A stretch of 64,000 nucleotides of DNA, from assembly GCA_030247885.1 (NCBI GenBank), contig JAPDRO010000012.1, positions 434,001 to 498,000 on the forward strand, written 5' to 3'. The position numbers and the translations under genes are program-made. The notes under the pieces are model-generated. The model searched no databases and had not been told where the DNA came from. It saw only the letters and a program-made list of their open reading frames with translations. The stretch is from Taxawa tesnikishii (nom. ined.) (Eukaryota > Ascomycota > Dothideomycetes > Dothideales). Positions 23,379 to 36,200 of this stretch are shown in pieces. Numbering within the stretch: position 1 is the first letter of the stretch; every line of letters begins with the position of its first letter.

Positions 23379-24644
23379 ATGGCAACGAATATACTCATCA
23401 CCGGCGGCTCGGGCTATCTGGGCGGCACTCTCCTTGATCACCTGAAAAACACCTCCGATTTGCCAACACAAGGAACCATATACGCCCTAGTCCGGAACGA
23501 AGAGCAAGCGAACAAAGTCAAGAAGTCTTACAGTGCCGAGCCTTTGACCTTGGATCTTGATGATCAAAGCAACATTACCGATACGCTTCTGGACAAAAAG
23601 ATCTCCGTTGTGTTCTTCCTCATAGGTGCCTTCTCCGCAGACAATCAGATCCGCTTCATCCAGGCACTTTCTGCAGTTCAAAAGAAGCTCGGGGTGCCCG
23701 CCCACTTCGTTACCACCAGCGGCGCCAAGTTATTCAGCAGTCATGTTGGCCATCCTACTGACCGAGCCTTGAGCGATGCGGAAGAGGGATTATACGGAAT
23801 ACAAAAGAGCTCCCGATCCAAGTTCCCGGAGATGCAGAAGGCAAGGACCTGCTTCAGGACTACCCTGACGCTAGAGCTATCGATACTAACTAAGGCGATG
23901 AGATCAGGCTCTGGACGGCAACAACAAGGTCATCGAAGCCGCTGAAACTTATGGTGTGAAAAGCTACATCTTCATTCCCTGCATAGTGTATGGGAAAGGT
24001 ACAGGCTTTGGAAACCCGATATCGATCCAGACCGTAGCCATCATCCGTGCGGCCAGGGAGATGCGTCGAGTGTACAAGGTTGACAAGGAGAGGCCGGTAT
24101 GTACGGAAGCCTTCGGCTGAAGAAGGATCCTCTAATACCGCCCCCAGGTTTGGCCGGTCTGTCATGTGTATGACACCGTCACATTGTACACTCAGCTTCT
24201 TCGTAAGGTTCTTAGCAACGAGCCAATTCCTCACAACAAAAATGGCTACTATCTAGCCTCCTCTGGTCTCGTGGCTTGGGACGACCTCTACGCCGCCCTA
24301 GCGGAAGCTCTGGCCAAACGCAGAGTTGTAGACGATGCAGCTGTCGAGGAGGCTGACGACAAGTCCTTGGAACGAATGGCGCAGGTTTTAGGCTGCAGGA
24401 AGGAATTCGTGCCGGTGCAGGTTGGTGGAAAGTAAGTTGCAAGAGCTCCTCCTTCCCCTTCTCTGCGTTGTGGACAGATTGTTGATGCTTGTGTTTACCT
24501 TGCAGGTGCACATTGACAGCCGATAATGGCAGAAGTATTGGCTGGACACCAAAGTACCAGCCAGAACACATCCTTGAAGCAGCGGACGACGAGGTAGAGT
24601 TGGTCTTGCAGAACCTTGACCGCGTTGGCAACCAGCAAAGATAG
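23379..24644 (+). CDS. NAD(P)-dependent epimerase/NmrA-like atypical SDR
   Basis: Predicted cytosolic Rossmann-fold oxidoreductase or sugar-nucleotide epimerase-like protein; the substrate is unknown. Exons 23379-23840, 23908-24096, 24148-24431 and 24506-24644 give 357 residues. The N-terminal cofactor motif is ILITGGSGYLGG; a YGIQK segment could be the YxxxK catalytic pair. Further conserved text: SYIFIPCIVYGKGTGFGNPI, VWPVCHVYDTVTLYTQLL and GYYLASSGLVAWDDLY, with the closing GWTPKYQPEHILEAADDE. Intron 1 appears to be a GC-AG intron: exon AAG, donor GCAAGG, a CTAAC branch site and acceptor ATCAG, giving the fused text PEMQKALDGNNKVIEAA. The other two introns are GT-AG. No frame breaks. Confidence 0.85.
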
Positions 24645-25497
24645 GTGTCGCGTATCAACTGAGCACATGCTATAACCGCGTGACTGCATCAACGTCCAGA
24701 GTGCATCTCACTCGGCACATGTGGGAGTACAGCAGAGCAATGTCTCTCGCCTCCCCTCGGTTTTGCTCGGCGCTTTTCCCTACTCAATTCCTGGCAACCC
24801 CTGATGCGAGGCTGCAGAACCCCTCACGGAGCAGGAAGGGCGGGGGTAAGGTATGCACCAGATAAAAGGCTGGCGTCTCAACAATCCATGCCAATGACTT
24901 GCGCATGCGCAGTACATGGAGCAGCAGAATTCGAGTTGCCCCCATCGGAAACCTTCATTAGCTGCTTGGACTATGTACCTCTGTATGTATGAACGCTTGA
25001 AGGGCTGCTGTAGCGGTACATTGTAGTCCAAGAATTCGATCTTTGCCGGTGTTGCTCCTGCAGGATAGTCTCGACTACAAGCTTCTGTGGTTCCTTGTGC
25101 GCTGGGTGTGCTCTCGGAAATGTTCGGGCGTTACGGATTCGGTGTCGACAATATTCCGCCGGCATTCAACGTCTTTTTGTCGAGTCAAACAGTGGACATG
25201 GGAAGCAACTCGTTGTTGCGCGTGTGAAGCGGCATAGTCAGACTCGGTTGGTATAGAGATAGTGAGTAGAGAGAAGATAGAAACGAGGTCGGGATTGACT
25301 CCCCGCTCGGAGCACATGCCAAGCCCCCATCGAGTGCCACGAAACAAACACTAGAACACTTCATCAATAGCCAGCAAAATGCCACGCCTACGGGACGCAT
25401 CACGATCCTTATGATGCTGTGAGCCTGGAAGGGAGTACAAGCACCTTTCGATGCTCACCTGCGGCCATCAACACATTTGGCAAAATATCACTCCAAA
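24645..25497. other. Intergenic, no gene supported
   Basis: About 850 bases between the SDR and the phosphatase. Only short chance frames are present. The phosphatase promoter should lie in the right half; no clear TATA box was seen. Confidence 0.45.
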
Positions 25498-27208
25498 ATG
25501 GAACGCCAAACCATCATCCTCATCACACTCATCACCGTCGCTACAGCTGTCTTAGCTGCAAGGGACTACCTGCAGCCTTTCTTGCCGTTCGGCATTGGAC
25601 CCTCATTGCCCACGCAAAACCCGCTTGGTGGCAACCCAGCAGGGAGCTGGAATATTTTACACCATCTCGGCGGCAATGGCCCCTGGATTAGGAAACGCAC
25701 CAATGTCGTTGATGGCGGTACGGACCCTCCAGCTGGTTGTAGGGTAGATCAGGTTCATATGGTAGGTTCTGACAGCCCACAAGTCTCCTTCATCGTTTCC
25801 ATCTGAGTGTTTCCTTTGTTAGATCTCACGACACGCCGAAAGATACCCTACCAGAAACGCTGTCACGAGTAGGTTCTCTGCATCTGTGTTCCCTTTCTTA
25901 TATCCACACCATGAACCCTCCCTCCGAAGATGACGGCTGAGTATACATTTTAGGAATGCTTGAATTGTATCAGCGTCTGAAACACATCGACCTGGAATTC
26001 CAAGGCGATATCTCCTTCGTAAACGCCTGGAATTTTTTCATGTCAGATCCGAACAGGGGCATGGAAAATCTGGTTCCAACAGGCCCCTATGCAGGTACCT
26101 TGGGAGCGTTCACCACAGGTGTCAGGCTACGGACACAGTATGAAGACCTGCTCTGGGACGCTCTCAACCGCAGCCAGACCTCTCTCTGGGCTAGTGATTC
26201 GAAGAGAGTGGTAGAAACAGCACGGTATTTCGCTGCAGGCTTCTACGGTCTCGATTGGCAGGATTTCGCCACATTGCATGTCATTCCGGAGACGCCGAAT
26301 CTGGGTGCCGACACTCTCACGCCGGGCGACACTTGTCTGAAATACTACAACAACGCAGACGACTACGGCCACGACTACGGCTACCGCATGCTCAAGCAGT
26401 TTCAGTGGGCCTACTTGCCAACAGTAGCCAAGCGACTACAATTTCAGAATCCAAACGTCACCTTCTCCCTTCCAGAGATATATACCATGCAAGAAATATG
26501 CGGCTTCGAGACGTTAGCCAAAGGCAGCAGCCCTTGGTGCGACGTCTTCACGCACGACGAGTGGCGGCACTTCGAGTACGCTCGCGACCTCCTCCACTAC
26601 TACCGCTCTGGCGCTGGTAACAAATACGGAGCGACGATGGGCTGGCTATGGCTGAACGCGACGACCAGTTTACTGCAAGCAGGTCCAGACGCAGGGCCCC
26701 TGTTCTTCAGCTTGTACGGGCGCCTGTCCTTTTCTTGCCATCTCGTTTCTTGTGCTTTACTCATCAGCTGATCCGAAGTTGCAGCGTTCACGACGGCGAC
26801 ATCGTGCCCTTCCTCGCCGCTCTCGACCTCTTCCCGCAACACGAGCATCTACCAGCGACGCACATACCCAGTCACAGAAACTGGAGCACCTCGGACGTGA
26901 CACCTATGGGCGGCCGCATCATCCTTGAGCGGCTCACACGTCCCGTAGAACCACATTGCTGGACCAACGCGCCCTTCTACCCGAACCACAGGTATTGTGC
27001 CGAGATGCCAGACGAGGTCTACATCCGCATCAACGTGAACGATGGAATAGTGGCCATGCCGGGATGTGATGATGGGCCAGGGAGGAGTTGTCCGCTCGAG
27101 AAGTTTACACGGTGGGTGCAAAGGCGAGGGACCCAGCTGGGGGATTTCAGGGAGCTGTGTGGGCTGCACAGGGACGCGCCAGAAAGGATTACTTTCCTGC
27201 ATCAATGA
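25498..27208 (+). CDS. Histidine acid phosphatase (branch 2 histidine phosphatase, phytase/PHO5-like)
   Basis: Hydrolyses phosphomonoesters via a phosphohistidine, usually outside the cell. Exons 25498-25761, 25823-25868, 25954-26713 and 26785-27208 give 497 residues. The N-terminus MERQTIILITLITVATAVLA is a signal peptide or signal anchor. The catalytic motif falls in the small second exon, ISRHAERYPTRNA, with Ala where many members have Gly (RHGxRxP). The proton-donor motif is VHDGDIVPFLAAL, reached across the last intron. ASDSKRVVETARYFAAGF matches the conserved central block, and several NxS/T sites and paired cysteines fit secretion. Inside the mature part there is an LGAFTTGVRLRTQYEDLL segment typical of fungal acid phosphatases. 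Whether it is a phytase or a general acid phosphatase cannot be told from sequence alone. No frame breaks. Confidence 0.9.
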
Positions 27209-27813
27209 CCGCTGCTTTCTTGAGCCGGGTTATACGTGCATGATGAACTACTGTACTTAATGAACGTTATATCCCTATCGCCAAGGCCCACTACCTCCCG
27301 CCATCCCCCTCCGGGCTGCTTCAGATGTGATACTGAGCTCCCCGCACCACGCCGTCCGACGTGGGGGACCCAATCCATCTGCATCTTCCCCTCACATTGG
27401 CGTCTTCCAGACACTTTCATATCATCGCCTCGGAAGCTCTGGAAGTCCTCTGAACGAGCCAAGGGTCCTCGGCAAGCGATTAGGCTTCCCTTCGACCCTC
27501 GTTTGTGCGCAGCCAGACTCCTGCACCCCGCAATCTCGACCACGACCCCGCTATGATGATGATGATATGGATGCGCAGCTCTGTTTACGGCACAGTGGCA
27601 GACCCTCTCTCCGGGTTGCCGTGAGGGACGGACGTACAAGTAACCATAAGCACGACGTCGCTTCGTGTGCTCTATCCCTATTCTACTCTCCTGCCTCACT
27701 GTTCCTGCTTGGCTCTATCGCACTCCATCCGGCACAAGAAGCTCATTGTTAGGAGAGAGAGAGAAAAGAAAGAAAAAGGCTCATAATTGTAACCAGTTGA
27801 ATAGCTTGCAATC
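27209..27813. other. Intergenic, promoter of the ADH gene
   Basis: 605 bases between two plus-strand genes. A purine-rich GAGAGAGAGAAAAGAAAG-type tract (about 27753-27777) lies just upstream of the ADH start, as often seen in well-expressed fungal genes. No gene is seen. Confidence 0.45.
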
Positions 27814-29341
27814 ATGTCTGAGACACAAACGATGAAGGCACTGCATTACGAGGGCCCGTTCAAGGTCGCCGTCAAAGAGGTTCCGCTTCCCAAACTCGAG
27901 CACCCGGACGATGCTATCATCAAGGTGACCACAGCCGGTACGTCTCCCCAGTCAAGCCTTCCCGACTGTCCCTCTGCATACAGCAGCAGCAGCAGCAGCC
28001 GCCGGCACACAACTCCTAAGCCTTCCGACAACCCCTTCAACGTCTCCCACAGTCCCTTCCCTCTCTTCCCTCCCCCACTGACCCAAGCCAGCAATCTGCG
28101 GCAGCGACCTGCACATGTACCAAGGCCGGACCGCCGCCGAATCCGGCCTGATCTTCGGCCACGAGAACATGGGCATCGTGACCGAACTCGGGTCCGGCGT
28201 GACCCTGCTCAAGAAAGGCGACCGCATCGTGCTCCCCTTCAACGTGGCCGACGGCCGCTGCCGCAACTGCGAGGAGGGCAAGACGGCCTTCTGCGAGGGC
28301 GTCAACCCGGGATTCGCCGGCGGCGCTTACGGTTACGTTGCCATGGGCCCCTACCAGGGCGGCCAGGCGCAGTATCTCCGGGTCCCGTATGCGGATTTCA
28401 ACGCGCTGAAGTTGCCCGAGGGGACGGAGCACGAGGCGGATTTTGCGCTGTTGGCGGATATTTTCCCCACGGGCTGGCATGGGCTGCAGTTGAGTGGATT
28501 CAAGCCCGGTGAGAGCGTGGCTGTGTTCGGTGCTGGGCCTGTCGGTCTCATGGCTGCGTACTCGGGCGTGCTGAGGGGCGCGAGCAAGGTGTTTGTGGTC
28601 GACCAGGTCAAGGAAAGATTGGATGCTGCCAAGAAGATTGACTGCATCCCCATCAACTTCAGCGAAGGAGACCCGGTTGAGCAGATTATCAAGTTGAATG
28701 GTGGGATGGTGGACCGCGCTGTCGATGCTGTGGGATATCAGGCCGTCGACAAGGTGAGCAGAACCTCTACCAACGAACGCAATCAGCCGATCTCGGAAAT
28801 GAGCTGACCGTGTATGCAGTCCGGCAAGAAGGAGCAGCCGAACATCGTGCTTGACCAGTTGATCAAGGTCACCAGACCTACTGGTGGATTGGGTATCCCA
28901 GGTCTTTACGTGCCTTCGGTACGTTGATCCCCCAATCATGAAATCCGCTCACGAGAGCGTACTGATCCACTCTTCTCTAGGACCCTGGCGCGCCAGACAA
29001 ACAGAGCGCCGAGGGTCAGATCCTGATCTCGTTCGGCAAGCTCTTCGAGAAGGTACTCCACATCCCCCAATCTTCCAATCCTCCACTTCCTTTCATTGTG
29101 CTTTCTAAACGCGGCGCTAACACCACGACACCCATAGGGTCTCAGTCTCGGTACTGGCCAGTGCAACGTCAAGGCCTACAATCGCTACCTGCGTGACCTG
29201 ATCATCTCAGGTCGGGCCAAACCCAGCTTCGTCGTCAGCCACGAGGTCGGAATCGACGACGCTGTGGACGCGTACGACAAGTTCGATCGCAGAGTGGACG
29301 GGTACACCAAGGTTCTGCTGCACCCTAACGGCCCGCTTTGA
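27814..29341 (+). CDS. Zinc-dependent alcohol dehydrogenase, glutathione-independent formaldehyde dehydrogenase type
   Basis: Medium-chain dehydrogenase likely to oxidise formaldehyde or related alcohols with NAD. Exons 27814-27937, 28092-28753, 28820-28918, 28981-29052 and 29138-29341 give 386 residues, matching the family. Catalytic zinc ligands: ICGSDLH (Cys, joined across intron 1) and GHENMG (His, Glu). Cysteines of the structural region appear in DGRCRNCEEGKTAFCEG, one fewer than the usual four. The cofactor motif is VAVFGAGPVGLMAA. The segment PGLYVPSDPGAPDKQ and the ending GRAKPSFVVSHEVGIDDAVD are typical of the glutathione-independent FDH subgroup rather than of common ADHs. Intron 1 (154 bases) holds a short AGC repeat. 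All junctions are GT-AG and in frame. Confidence 0.92.
27981..28000. repeat. AGC trinucleotide run inside intron 1 of the ADH gene
   Basis: About six CAG/AGC units lie within the first intron. Simple-sequence DNA, no coding meaning. Confidence 0.6.
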
Positions 29342-29765
29342 GCGGTCGTCATAAAGAGACCAAGATGATGAGGCTCATGGCATTCTGAATGTTGGATTGT
29401 TCCAAACGATCTTTGATGGTTTTTGGTCAGACACCTTGGCTTTTGTATTGGATTGAAGATTGGATAACTCACGCTCGAGTCGATATCGAAGCGTCCATCA
29501 TACCTTCGCGCAACTTGCTTCAGGCCTAGTCTAGCTTTTCAAGCTGCTCTTGTCCTCAGTCCTTGCATGAGAGCCACTCATCTGATTTTCCTTCACACGA
29601 TCTCGCCGTTGTGTGTCCGGACCTTCGTCCTATGTTCCAGCTTCTTCCCTTTCGGTGACCTGGGTTGGCCATGGCGCCGTAGGCTCTTCCTTCTTTCTCT
29701 CTCTCTCTCTCTCCAGGTTTTGTACCAATCTGCGCGAAGCGCACGTCTCTCCCCGTTCTACCCTC
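29342..29765. other. Convergent intergenic region with (CT)n run
   Basis: 424 bases between two converging genes, holding both 3' ends. A CT dinucleotide run covers about 29694-29714. No gene is seen. Confidence 0.5.
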
Positions 29766-30432
29766 TCACTCCTCATCCTCCCCCACCGTCCTCGCCCTCA
29801 AGATCTTCACCTCCTCATCCGGCCGATCCTCGCCATTCGTCTTAACCAGCCCCATCCTCTGCACGACCCTCATGCCGCTCTTGACCCTGCCGAATATCGT
29901 ATGCTTGCCATCGAGCCAGGGAGTCGGCGCCAACGTGATGAAGAACTGGGATCCGTTGGTGTCGGGGCCACTGTTGGCCATGCTGAGGATGCCGGCACCG
30001 GTGTGCTTGAGGGAGGGGAGATTTCGTCCTCGAACTTGTCGCCGTAGATGGAGGCGCCGCCGCGGCCGGTACCGGTCGGGTCGCTAGAGGACCGTCAGCG
30101 TCAGCGTCAGTGTCAGCTTCGTTCGTCGTGCCGTTGACTCTGGATAGGGGTGGAAAAGTAGCTAGCTGGTTGCTCGTTCGCTATTCGGGTTTATGGGAGG
30201 AAGACGTACCCGCCCTGGATCATGAAGTCGGGTATGATGCGGTGGAAGATGGTGTTGTTGTAGTAGTTACGGTCGGCGAGGGAAGCGAAATTGTTGCACG
30301 TCTTCCAGAGATCGTCAGTCTTCGACAACTGCTCTGAATGGAATGCACAATACATACTCGCGGCGCATGCTCAGTATAGAGCTCGAGGACTATAGAGCCC
30401 ATCGTCGTCTCAAGAAGTACGTTCTTCGCCAT
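29766..30432 (-). CDS. Cyclophilin-type peptidyl-prolyl isomerase, PPIL1-like, one frame break
   Basis: Small single-domain cyclophilin; PPIL1-type members work in the spliceosome. Exons, in coding order, 30432-30358, 30301-30210 and 30083-29766. The text starts [20 protein letters not shown], continues after intron 1 with [20 protein letters not shown] and [16 protein letters not shown], which includes the FHR...QGGD active-site signature, and ends with [19 protein letters not shown] and FGRV. In exon 3 the frame changes at 30015-30018 (plus strand), a run of four G; one more base gives 161 residues, exactly the usual size of a PPIL1 protein. Every catalytic block is conserved on both sides of the break, so an indel in the assembly is likelier than decay. 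Another small cyclophilin subtype is possible. Confidence 0.88.
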
Positions 30433-30735
30433 CCTGTTATATACTTGTAGCAAGAAAGACCGGATGGAGGAAGATTGTTGGTTACACTACTATCTAGCTC
30501 AAGACTCGAAGAAGACGCCCGTCTTGGCATGTGGTATGCTTGGCGCTTGAGCAATATGAGCTGTCTACACAGACATCAGACCGATGTTCCAAATCATGAA
30601 ATTCTAGCAGACTGGACAAGGTGCGTAGTATACAGTACTGCTGTTCAACTAACGTCTATCTTGACAACGCCAACCGCAACAACTCGCCCAAAGCATCCGC
30701 ACGGCAATCCGGGTATCAAGCAATTCACATCACAC
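30433..30735. other. Intergenic, nothing recognised
   Basis: 303 bases between the start of the cyclophilin gene and the stop of the ferric reductase gene. It should hold the cyclophilin promoter and the ferric reductase 3' end. Confidence 0.4.
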
Positions 30736-33273
30736 TCATATCGCATAATTTTCCGCATGTAAGAAAACCTCATCCCTATCCTCCCTTTTCCACACAGTCT
30801 GCTGCAGCTCCGCAACCGTGTTACTAACATCAACCCTCATGCTCGGCGGCCCGCAGACATACACACAGATCCTGCGTCCCGTCCAGCCCTCACTCAACTC
30901 CCTCAGCTGGTATGGGATGTCCGGCCGTCCGTACTCTGTGCTCCAGCCCGTCTTGCGCGCCTTGATGGCGCCCGGTAGGAAAGCGAAGCGCATCAGGTTC
31001 TTCTGGAATTCGGTCGGTGTGCTCGGGAAACCGAAGTCGAAGCCCTGATGTTGGGACTGCGGGTTGTTGGGGTCGAGTTGGGCCTGCGCAAGGGATTGAG
31101 CGGACGAGATGTCCAGACTGAGACCGCGTGAGCGCCGTTTCTCGGCCAGCGTTGGGTGGGGCGTCTTCAGGCTCGGATGCGGTCGTAATGATGGACCAGG
31201 GGCGGCGAGGTGGCCTCTGCTCGCGCTGCGGGCTGGCAGCACGTGCGCTTGTGGTAATGGTTGGATGCGATCTTCGTTCTCGCGCCGGAGTTCCTTTTCA
31301 CGTTCGGCGTCGCCCTGCGCCTCCTCGACAATGAACGCGCTGTTCCTCTGCGTGCTGCTGACCGAGTGTCGGTTGTTTGCGATCCCCTGGAAGACGTCGT
31401 TGACGCGATCGTGGAACAACGTGCTAACTGGTCTTGTGGGCGTCTGCGCGCTGACCAGCTGGCCCGTCTTGGCTTGACGTTTTGCGGCCGTGATGTAGAA
31501 CTGGCAATGCACCGAGTCCGGAGGGGCGAACTCGCGGCAGATGCGAAGCTCCTCTTTGAACCATTCCATCGTCTCTGGTCGCTTGAGTGCCCAGATGACG
31601 TGGACGGATTTGGTCACAGCTTTGCCGTCGCGCATCCGCTTGATGAGACCGAGAAGCTGGGAGATCAGCGCCGTGATGCCGCTGCCGCCTGCGAAAAGGA
31701 CAACGTGATCGAAGGCGTCCATGTGCCTGGTCATACCTCCGTAGGGTCCGTCAATGAACGCGCGGTAAGTGTGCCATGGACCGTGTTCCAGGGCGCTGTC
31801 CAGGACTTTCTTGGTGAATCCTGCGAAAGGTCGGAAAACAAGGACCATGTCGCGATACTCATCTCCGTAGGCAGAAGGAAAATCGTTGCTACAGAGAGAG
31901 GCGATTGTGAACGGGTGATTTTCGAAAACCGAGATGCCTGGCATGCGGAGGTAGACGTATTGTCCTGGCCTCCATTTCATCTGTGTGGGAATCGTCACTT
32001 TGAGCGCGTTATCCGGCATGAGCGTTACTGCGGCTTCCTCGCCGATGAGCCACGACATGCGCCAAGGATTCGTCCAGTTCAAGTAGAACAGGCGCATGCC
32101 GTACGAGAGAACCCAAACAGCCATCGTAGCCCAGAGATAACTCCAGGAGGTAAGGTAGTTCTTGCAATGCCAGAAAAGCATAGCCAGGAAGACAATTGCG
32201 ACAGGCACATGCAGAGCCACGAAAAGCTCGTACATCTTGCGTCGAAAAGGCGGCAGCGAATGAACGCAGAGGAAGATCAGTGGGACGAGCGCAGCGATAC
32301 CTAACGAACATCAATGTTTTGGAAAACGCTGTGGGTTATCTCAGTTACTCACCTGTACCGTAAATGTACATTCCCCGGCAAAGTATGATTTGAAAATGCG
32401 CAATCCGCCTTGATCCCAGACTGGAGTCACATAGAACGGAACAGTATGTATCAGACTCAGCAGCAAGCAGATATAAGCCAGCCATCTGTGCAAAACGTTG
32501 AGTCTTTCATGGCCAATCCCAGTAAGCATGGATATCATGTTCGCCTTCATGCTCAGCGCCACAATCCACGGCATCATCGCAACCGCGATCATTCCTGCTC
32601 TTATGGCCAAGGGAGGAGAGCCAAATCGGATACTTTGCCAGTAAAGCGGTTGCGGTACAAAGCAGTAGAGGATGACGAAGATGAGCGCCGCCGAGACGAT
32701 GAATATGACGCCCAGAGAGGGAAAGATGACCGGCCTCCATCGTTTCTTCAGCTTCAATACGGGGAGCGGACGATAGAATACGTAGCGCAAGAGCGCAATC
32801 GTGTTGTTCACCAGCGAGACGGATGAAACCGCAGACTGCTCTGGTGGGCGTTCGGGTAGTGGGCCGGTCCGTGGGAAGAACCTGTTCGTCGACTTGTCTG
32901 TACTGAGCGCCGACAATTCGTAATCAGTGTCCGGAGAAGCTGTCTTGGCTGACGAGAAGACCTCTTCTTTGTGAAGCGCGGTGCGGATCTTGTCCGTCCA
33001 CAAAGTGTAAAACCGTACTAATGACGCGAGAACAAGCAAAATGATGCTGAAGTACACCCAACCCAGCGCATATTTGCCAGCCTTCGACCAGGGATCTCTT
33101 GTGTTCGCCTCGATCAATCCAGGCGGACTGCTGCTGTTATACGGGATGTTGATCCTCTTTCCAAGCCGTGGCAAGCTTTCCAAAACCTCTTCTCCGGCCA
33201 CCGTTGCTACGTCCTCCAATCTTTCCAACGCCAAACCGGCCCTCTTTGCCAACAGCTCAACGAGCGCCGGCAT
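30736..33273 (-). CDS. Ferric-chelate reductase (FRE family), one frame break
   Basis: Membrane flavocytochrome that passes electrons from NADPH through FAD and two hemes to extracellular ferric or cupric ions for high-affinity uptake. Exons 33273-32353 and 32300-30736 in coding order. A cytosolic or luminal N-terminus is followed by several membrane spans. Heme-ligand histidines appear in HRWLAYICLLLSLIH and in HVPVAIVFLAMLFWH. The FAD motif is ENHPFTIAS, the NADPH motifs are FAGGSGITALISQL and CVYVCGPPSM, and the C-terminus is FLHAENYAI. Between the two NADPH blocks lies a disordered Pro/Arg-rich insert of about 150 residues. The frame changes at 32373-32376, four C on the plus strand, just before the exon end; one more base produces MYIYGTG joined to IAALVPLIFL and a total of 828 residues. 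Metal specificity is unknown. Confidence 0.9.
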
Positions 33274-36200
33274 CTTGTGCGCTTACTTGCTGACTGTGAT
33301 ATATCAGCTGCGCCAGCTTCGCAGAAACACATGCGCCAACGCGAATGGTACTGCGTCGCTTCCGACAACGAGTAGAGCGATTCTTTTCCCAGTTTTCCTC
33401 GTTTTCCTCTGTTAGGAAGACTTGAAGTCAGTGGGAACGCGAAGCAGTCGTCACAACAGGTCAGTGTAGGGCATAGGGCTGCGTGATGTGCTTCAAGGCG
33501 TCCAGTGATTATACAATCAGCTTGCGTATGACATCTGAAGGATTGTGAGATCCTTGAGAGTGATGCAACTCGTAGTTGGAAATTGGCGCGCCGTGACAGA
33601 GAAGATGAGAAATGAGAGGATGCTATTCTTGCGGTGTATAAGAGGTACGAGAAGTGACACGACAGCTGCGATAAGTGGACGCGTGAGATATCTCGTGCAT
33701 ATGAACTAATGTACCTTGGTAGCGGAGACCCCTGCAACCAAGCGGAGGTGGACTCGATGCAAGGGTCCATGCTTGAACCTATCATCCGGCAGAGATCGTC
33801 TAGACCAGAACCGCCCAGCTTCCACTGTGCGATGGGCGTGCCATCACACTGAATATACGCCTCTAGCACATGGACAGTGACTGGATCCGGCGACGCGGCT
33901 CCCTTCTCTCTTCGCCTAAGTGCAATATCGAGAGAGTTTCTTGGTGCCGATGTTGCCGGCGGCACGTCCAGAGGTAGCATTGGCGGGGAGAAACATAGTG
34001 TTCTAGCAACTGCTCCTGCTTGTATCGAGCGCTAGAGTGGTCCGTTCCGGCTGGTCCTGCATGCATGCCGGGCGGCACCAGACTCGTCGTGGTTTTGTAT
34101 GGCTGCTTGGAGATGGTGGCGCACAACGCCACAGGAACAGCATGCTTCTCCCCGAGAACCTGCAAGAGGTGGGGTCACAGTCACTGCTCGTGAGCCAACT
34201 TATCCTCCAATTGCTGCAGCCAAAGGTTGCCCGGGCGAGCAATTGGACAGAGCTCTGTCGACGGAGCTGCTGTGCGGTCGGACTTGTCTCGACGTCTTGG
34301 AGCATCTCGCACTCACGTAGCGTGGATGCAGACTCAGGATGGTCGAGATGCTTTCTTGATGGCTCGGTATGGATTTAACGAATGAGGTGGCAGAAGATCT
34401 CCAAGGAACTTGCATGAGAGACCTGGGAGGCTGGCTGCATAAATGGCTCGGGCGTTTACAGCGGGCAGCCGATTCGCTCGAAGTGCACGGGCGCCTTTTC
34501 CGTCCGGGAGCAGCTTCAACCAAGAATACCGCTCTCCATCTTTAGCCGGGCAGTATTTCGTCCTATCTCCGATGGCTACACCAGCTGCTTTCGTGGTACT
34601 ACTCTAACGTCTCTGCCTTATTGTGTTGGCTGCAGAGCGCCTGCGGTTCGCCTTACCATAATACATACTGCATGGCTGAAGTCGTCGAAACCACGACAGA
34701 GCGCCGCGCCTACATGTATCACATCTTCAGCACACCGCGATGAGCCCGCGAAGATGACTCTGACGTCGACGTTCTGAGGACACGGTAGTTGCGCATAACC
34801 AGTTTTCTGTTCGAGGCTTCCCTTCAAAGATCAACACGAGGCTGATACTGTTGATGGGGCCGTTGAATGATCCGGAAGGAGGCTGGAATTTATAGGTTGT
34901 CTTGCTTCCTTCTTCACTCAAACCATCCACAGGCTCCTACATGATCTTGGTCGGTTGTAATGGTCAAGAAAAGGGTAGGAGAGAGTTGGTATATATCTTT
35001 TCCCTCGCCAAGATAGTGAGGGCGGTGAACCTCCCGGTGCAGCACTATCTCTCTGCCGTGACAACAATTCATTCCCAGCTGGCTAGACCGTCCAGTGTAT
35101 AGCATTCATGTAAGACCAACGTCGCACGATCGGAAGCAAAGACGGCCATCCAACGGCGACGGGTCGAGATCACCGATCCGTGACAGCTGCATTTCGGCTC
35201 AGGTGTTGAAGACGGTGTGACCTTAGGTGCTTGCTTCGCCGCCGTCATCTGGGACGGCTAAGACTCTGTGGAGGCAAGCGTCAACCCGGAATGCACTCTG
35301 CATGAGGATTCGGACCACGTTCTATCTGCAAGACGAACAAGCGCTGCGGTGTATCAGAGTGGCTTTCGAAATGGTGTGTTTAGCTCTCGATCCAGCAGTA
35401 CCAAACGCTATTATGTTTGCTGGACCAGTGGTACCTCTCGTCCTGGAACAAGTGAGTATCTCCGTGATGATGGGGGGGGGTACAGATGCATGGGTCCAGA
35501 TTGACTTTTTCGATGACACCTCAGAGAGGCTGGAAGCTCAAGAGGCCACATTGTCACTTTGAGTAGCATGGTGTCGAGGCTGCGCTGCTATAGCTCCCCT
35601 GGTGGTGTAACCATGACTCTCCGTGCGCGGTGTTGTGGAGCAGATCATCCCAGACTGCCACTCGAAGTAATCATTTGGCTGTGGAGAACAGAGGCACGAC
35701 AGCGTTTACGCAGAGCCAGGGAAATTGACATGACTCTTTTGCTTGCATATAACTAGCCTGTGATGGCATTTTGCAGAGAACGTTAAGAATAGGACGTCGG
35801 AAGAACGAACAGTATCGAAACCGAGACTCTTGCCTTGACCAATGAGGTTGGATGTCCCCTACTCACAAGCACGATCGTCGGCAGCAGCAACAGTCGCGTG
35901 TCGTTCTGGGACTTGAGCAAGACAATCGGTAAACTGCAGTTGCAATTCCGAGGAAGACGTTGGATGACGAGCGCTGTCGTAGTCACCGTATGATCACCAT
36001 CCTAAATGTCACGTCTCGTGAGTAGATCGCTGTCTAGCGTGGAGATGCAGACTTGAGTGCCGTCATGTTGTACCTGTCAAGGCGGGGTCCTTCTCAGCCA
36101 GGCCCCGTATGGACGCGGGGAGCAGATTCCTGATGATACGCATGAATATGCCACAGGATTCCGAAATAGCTTTGAGGGCATTGCATGAGATGCCTTTTTA

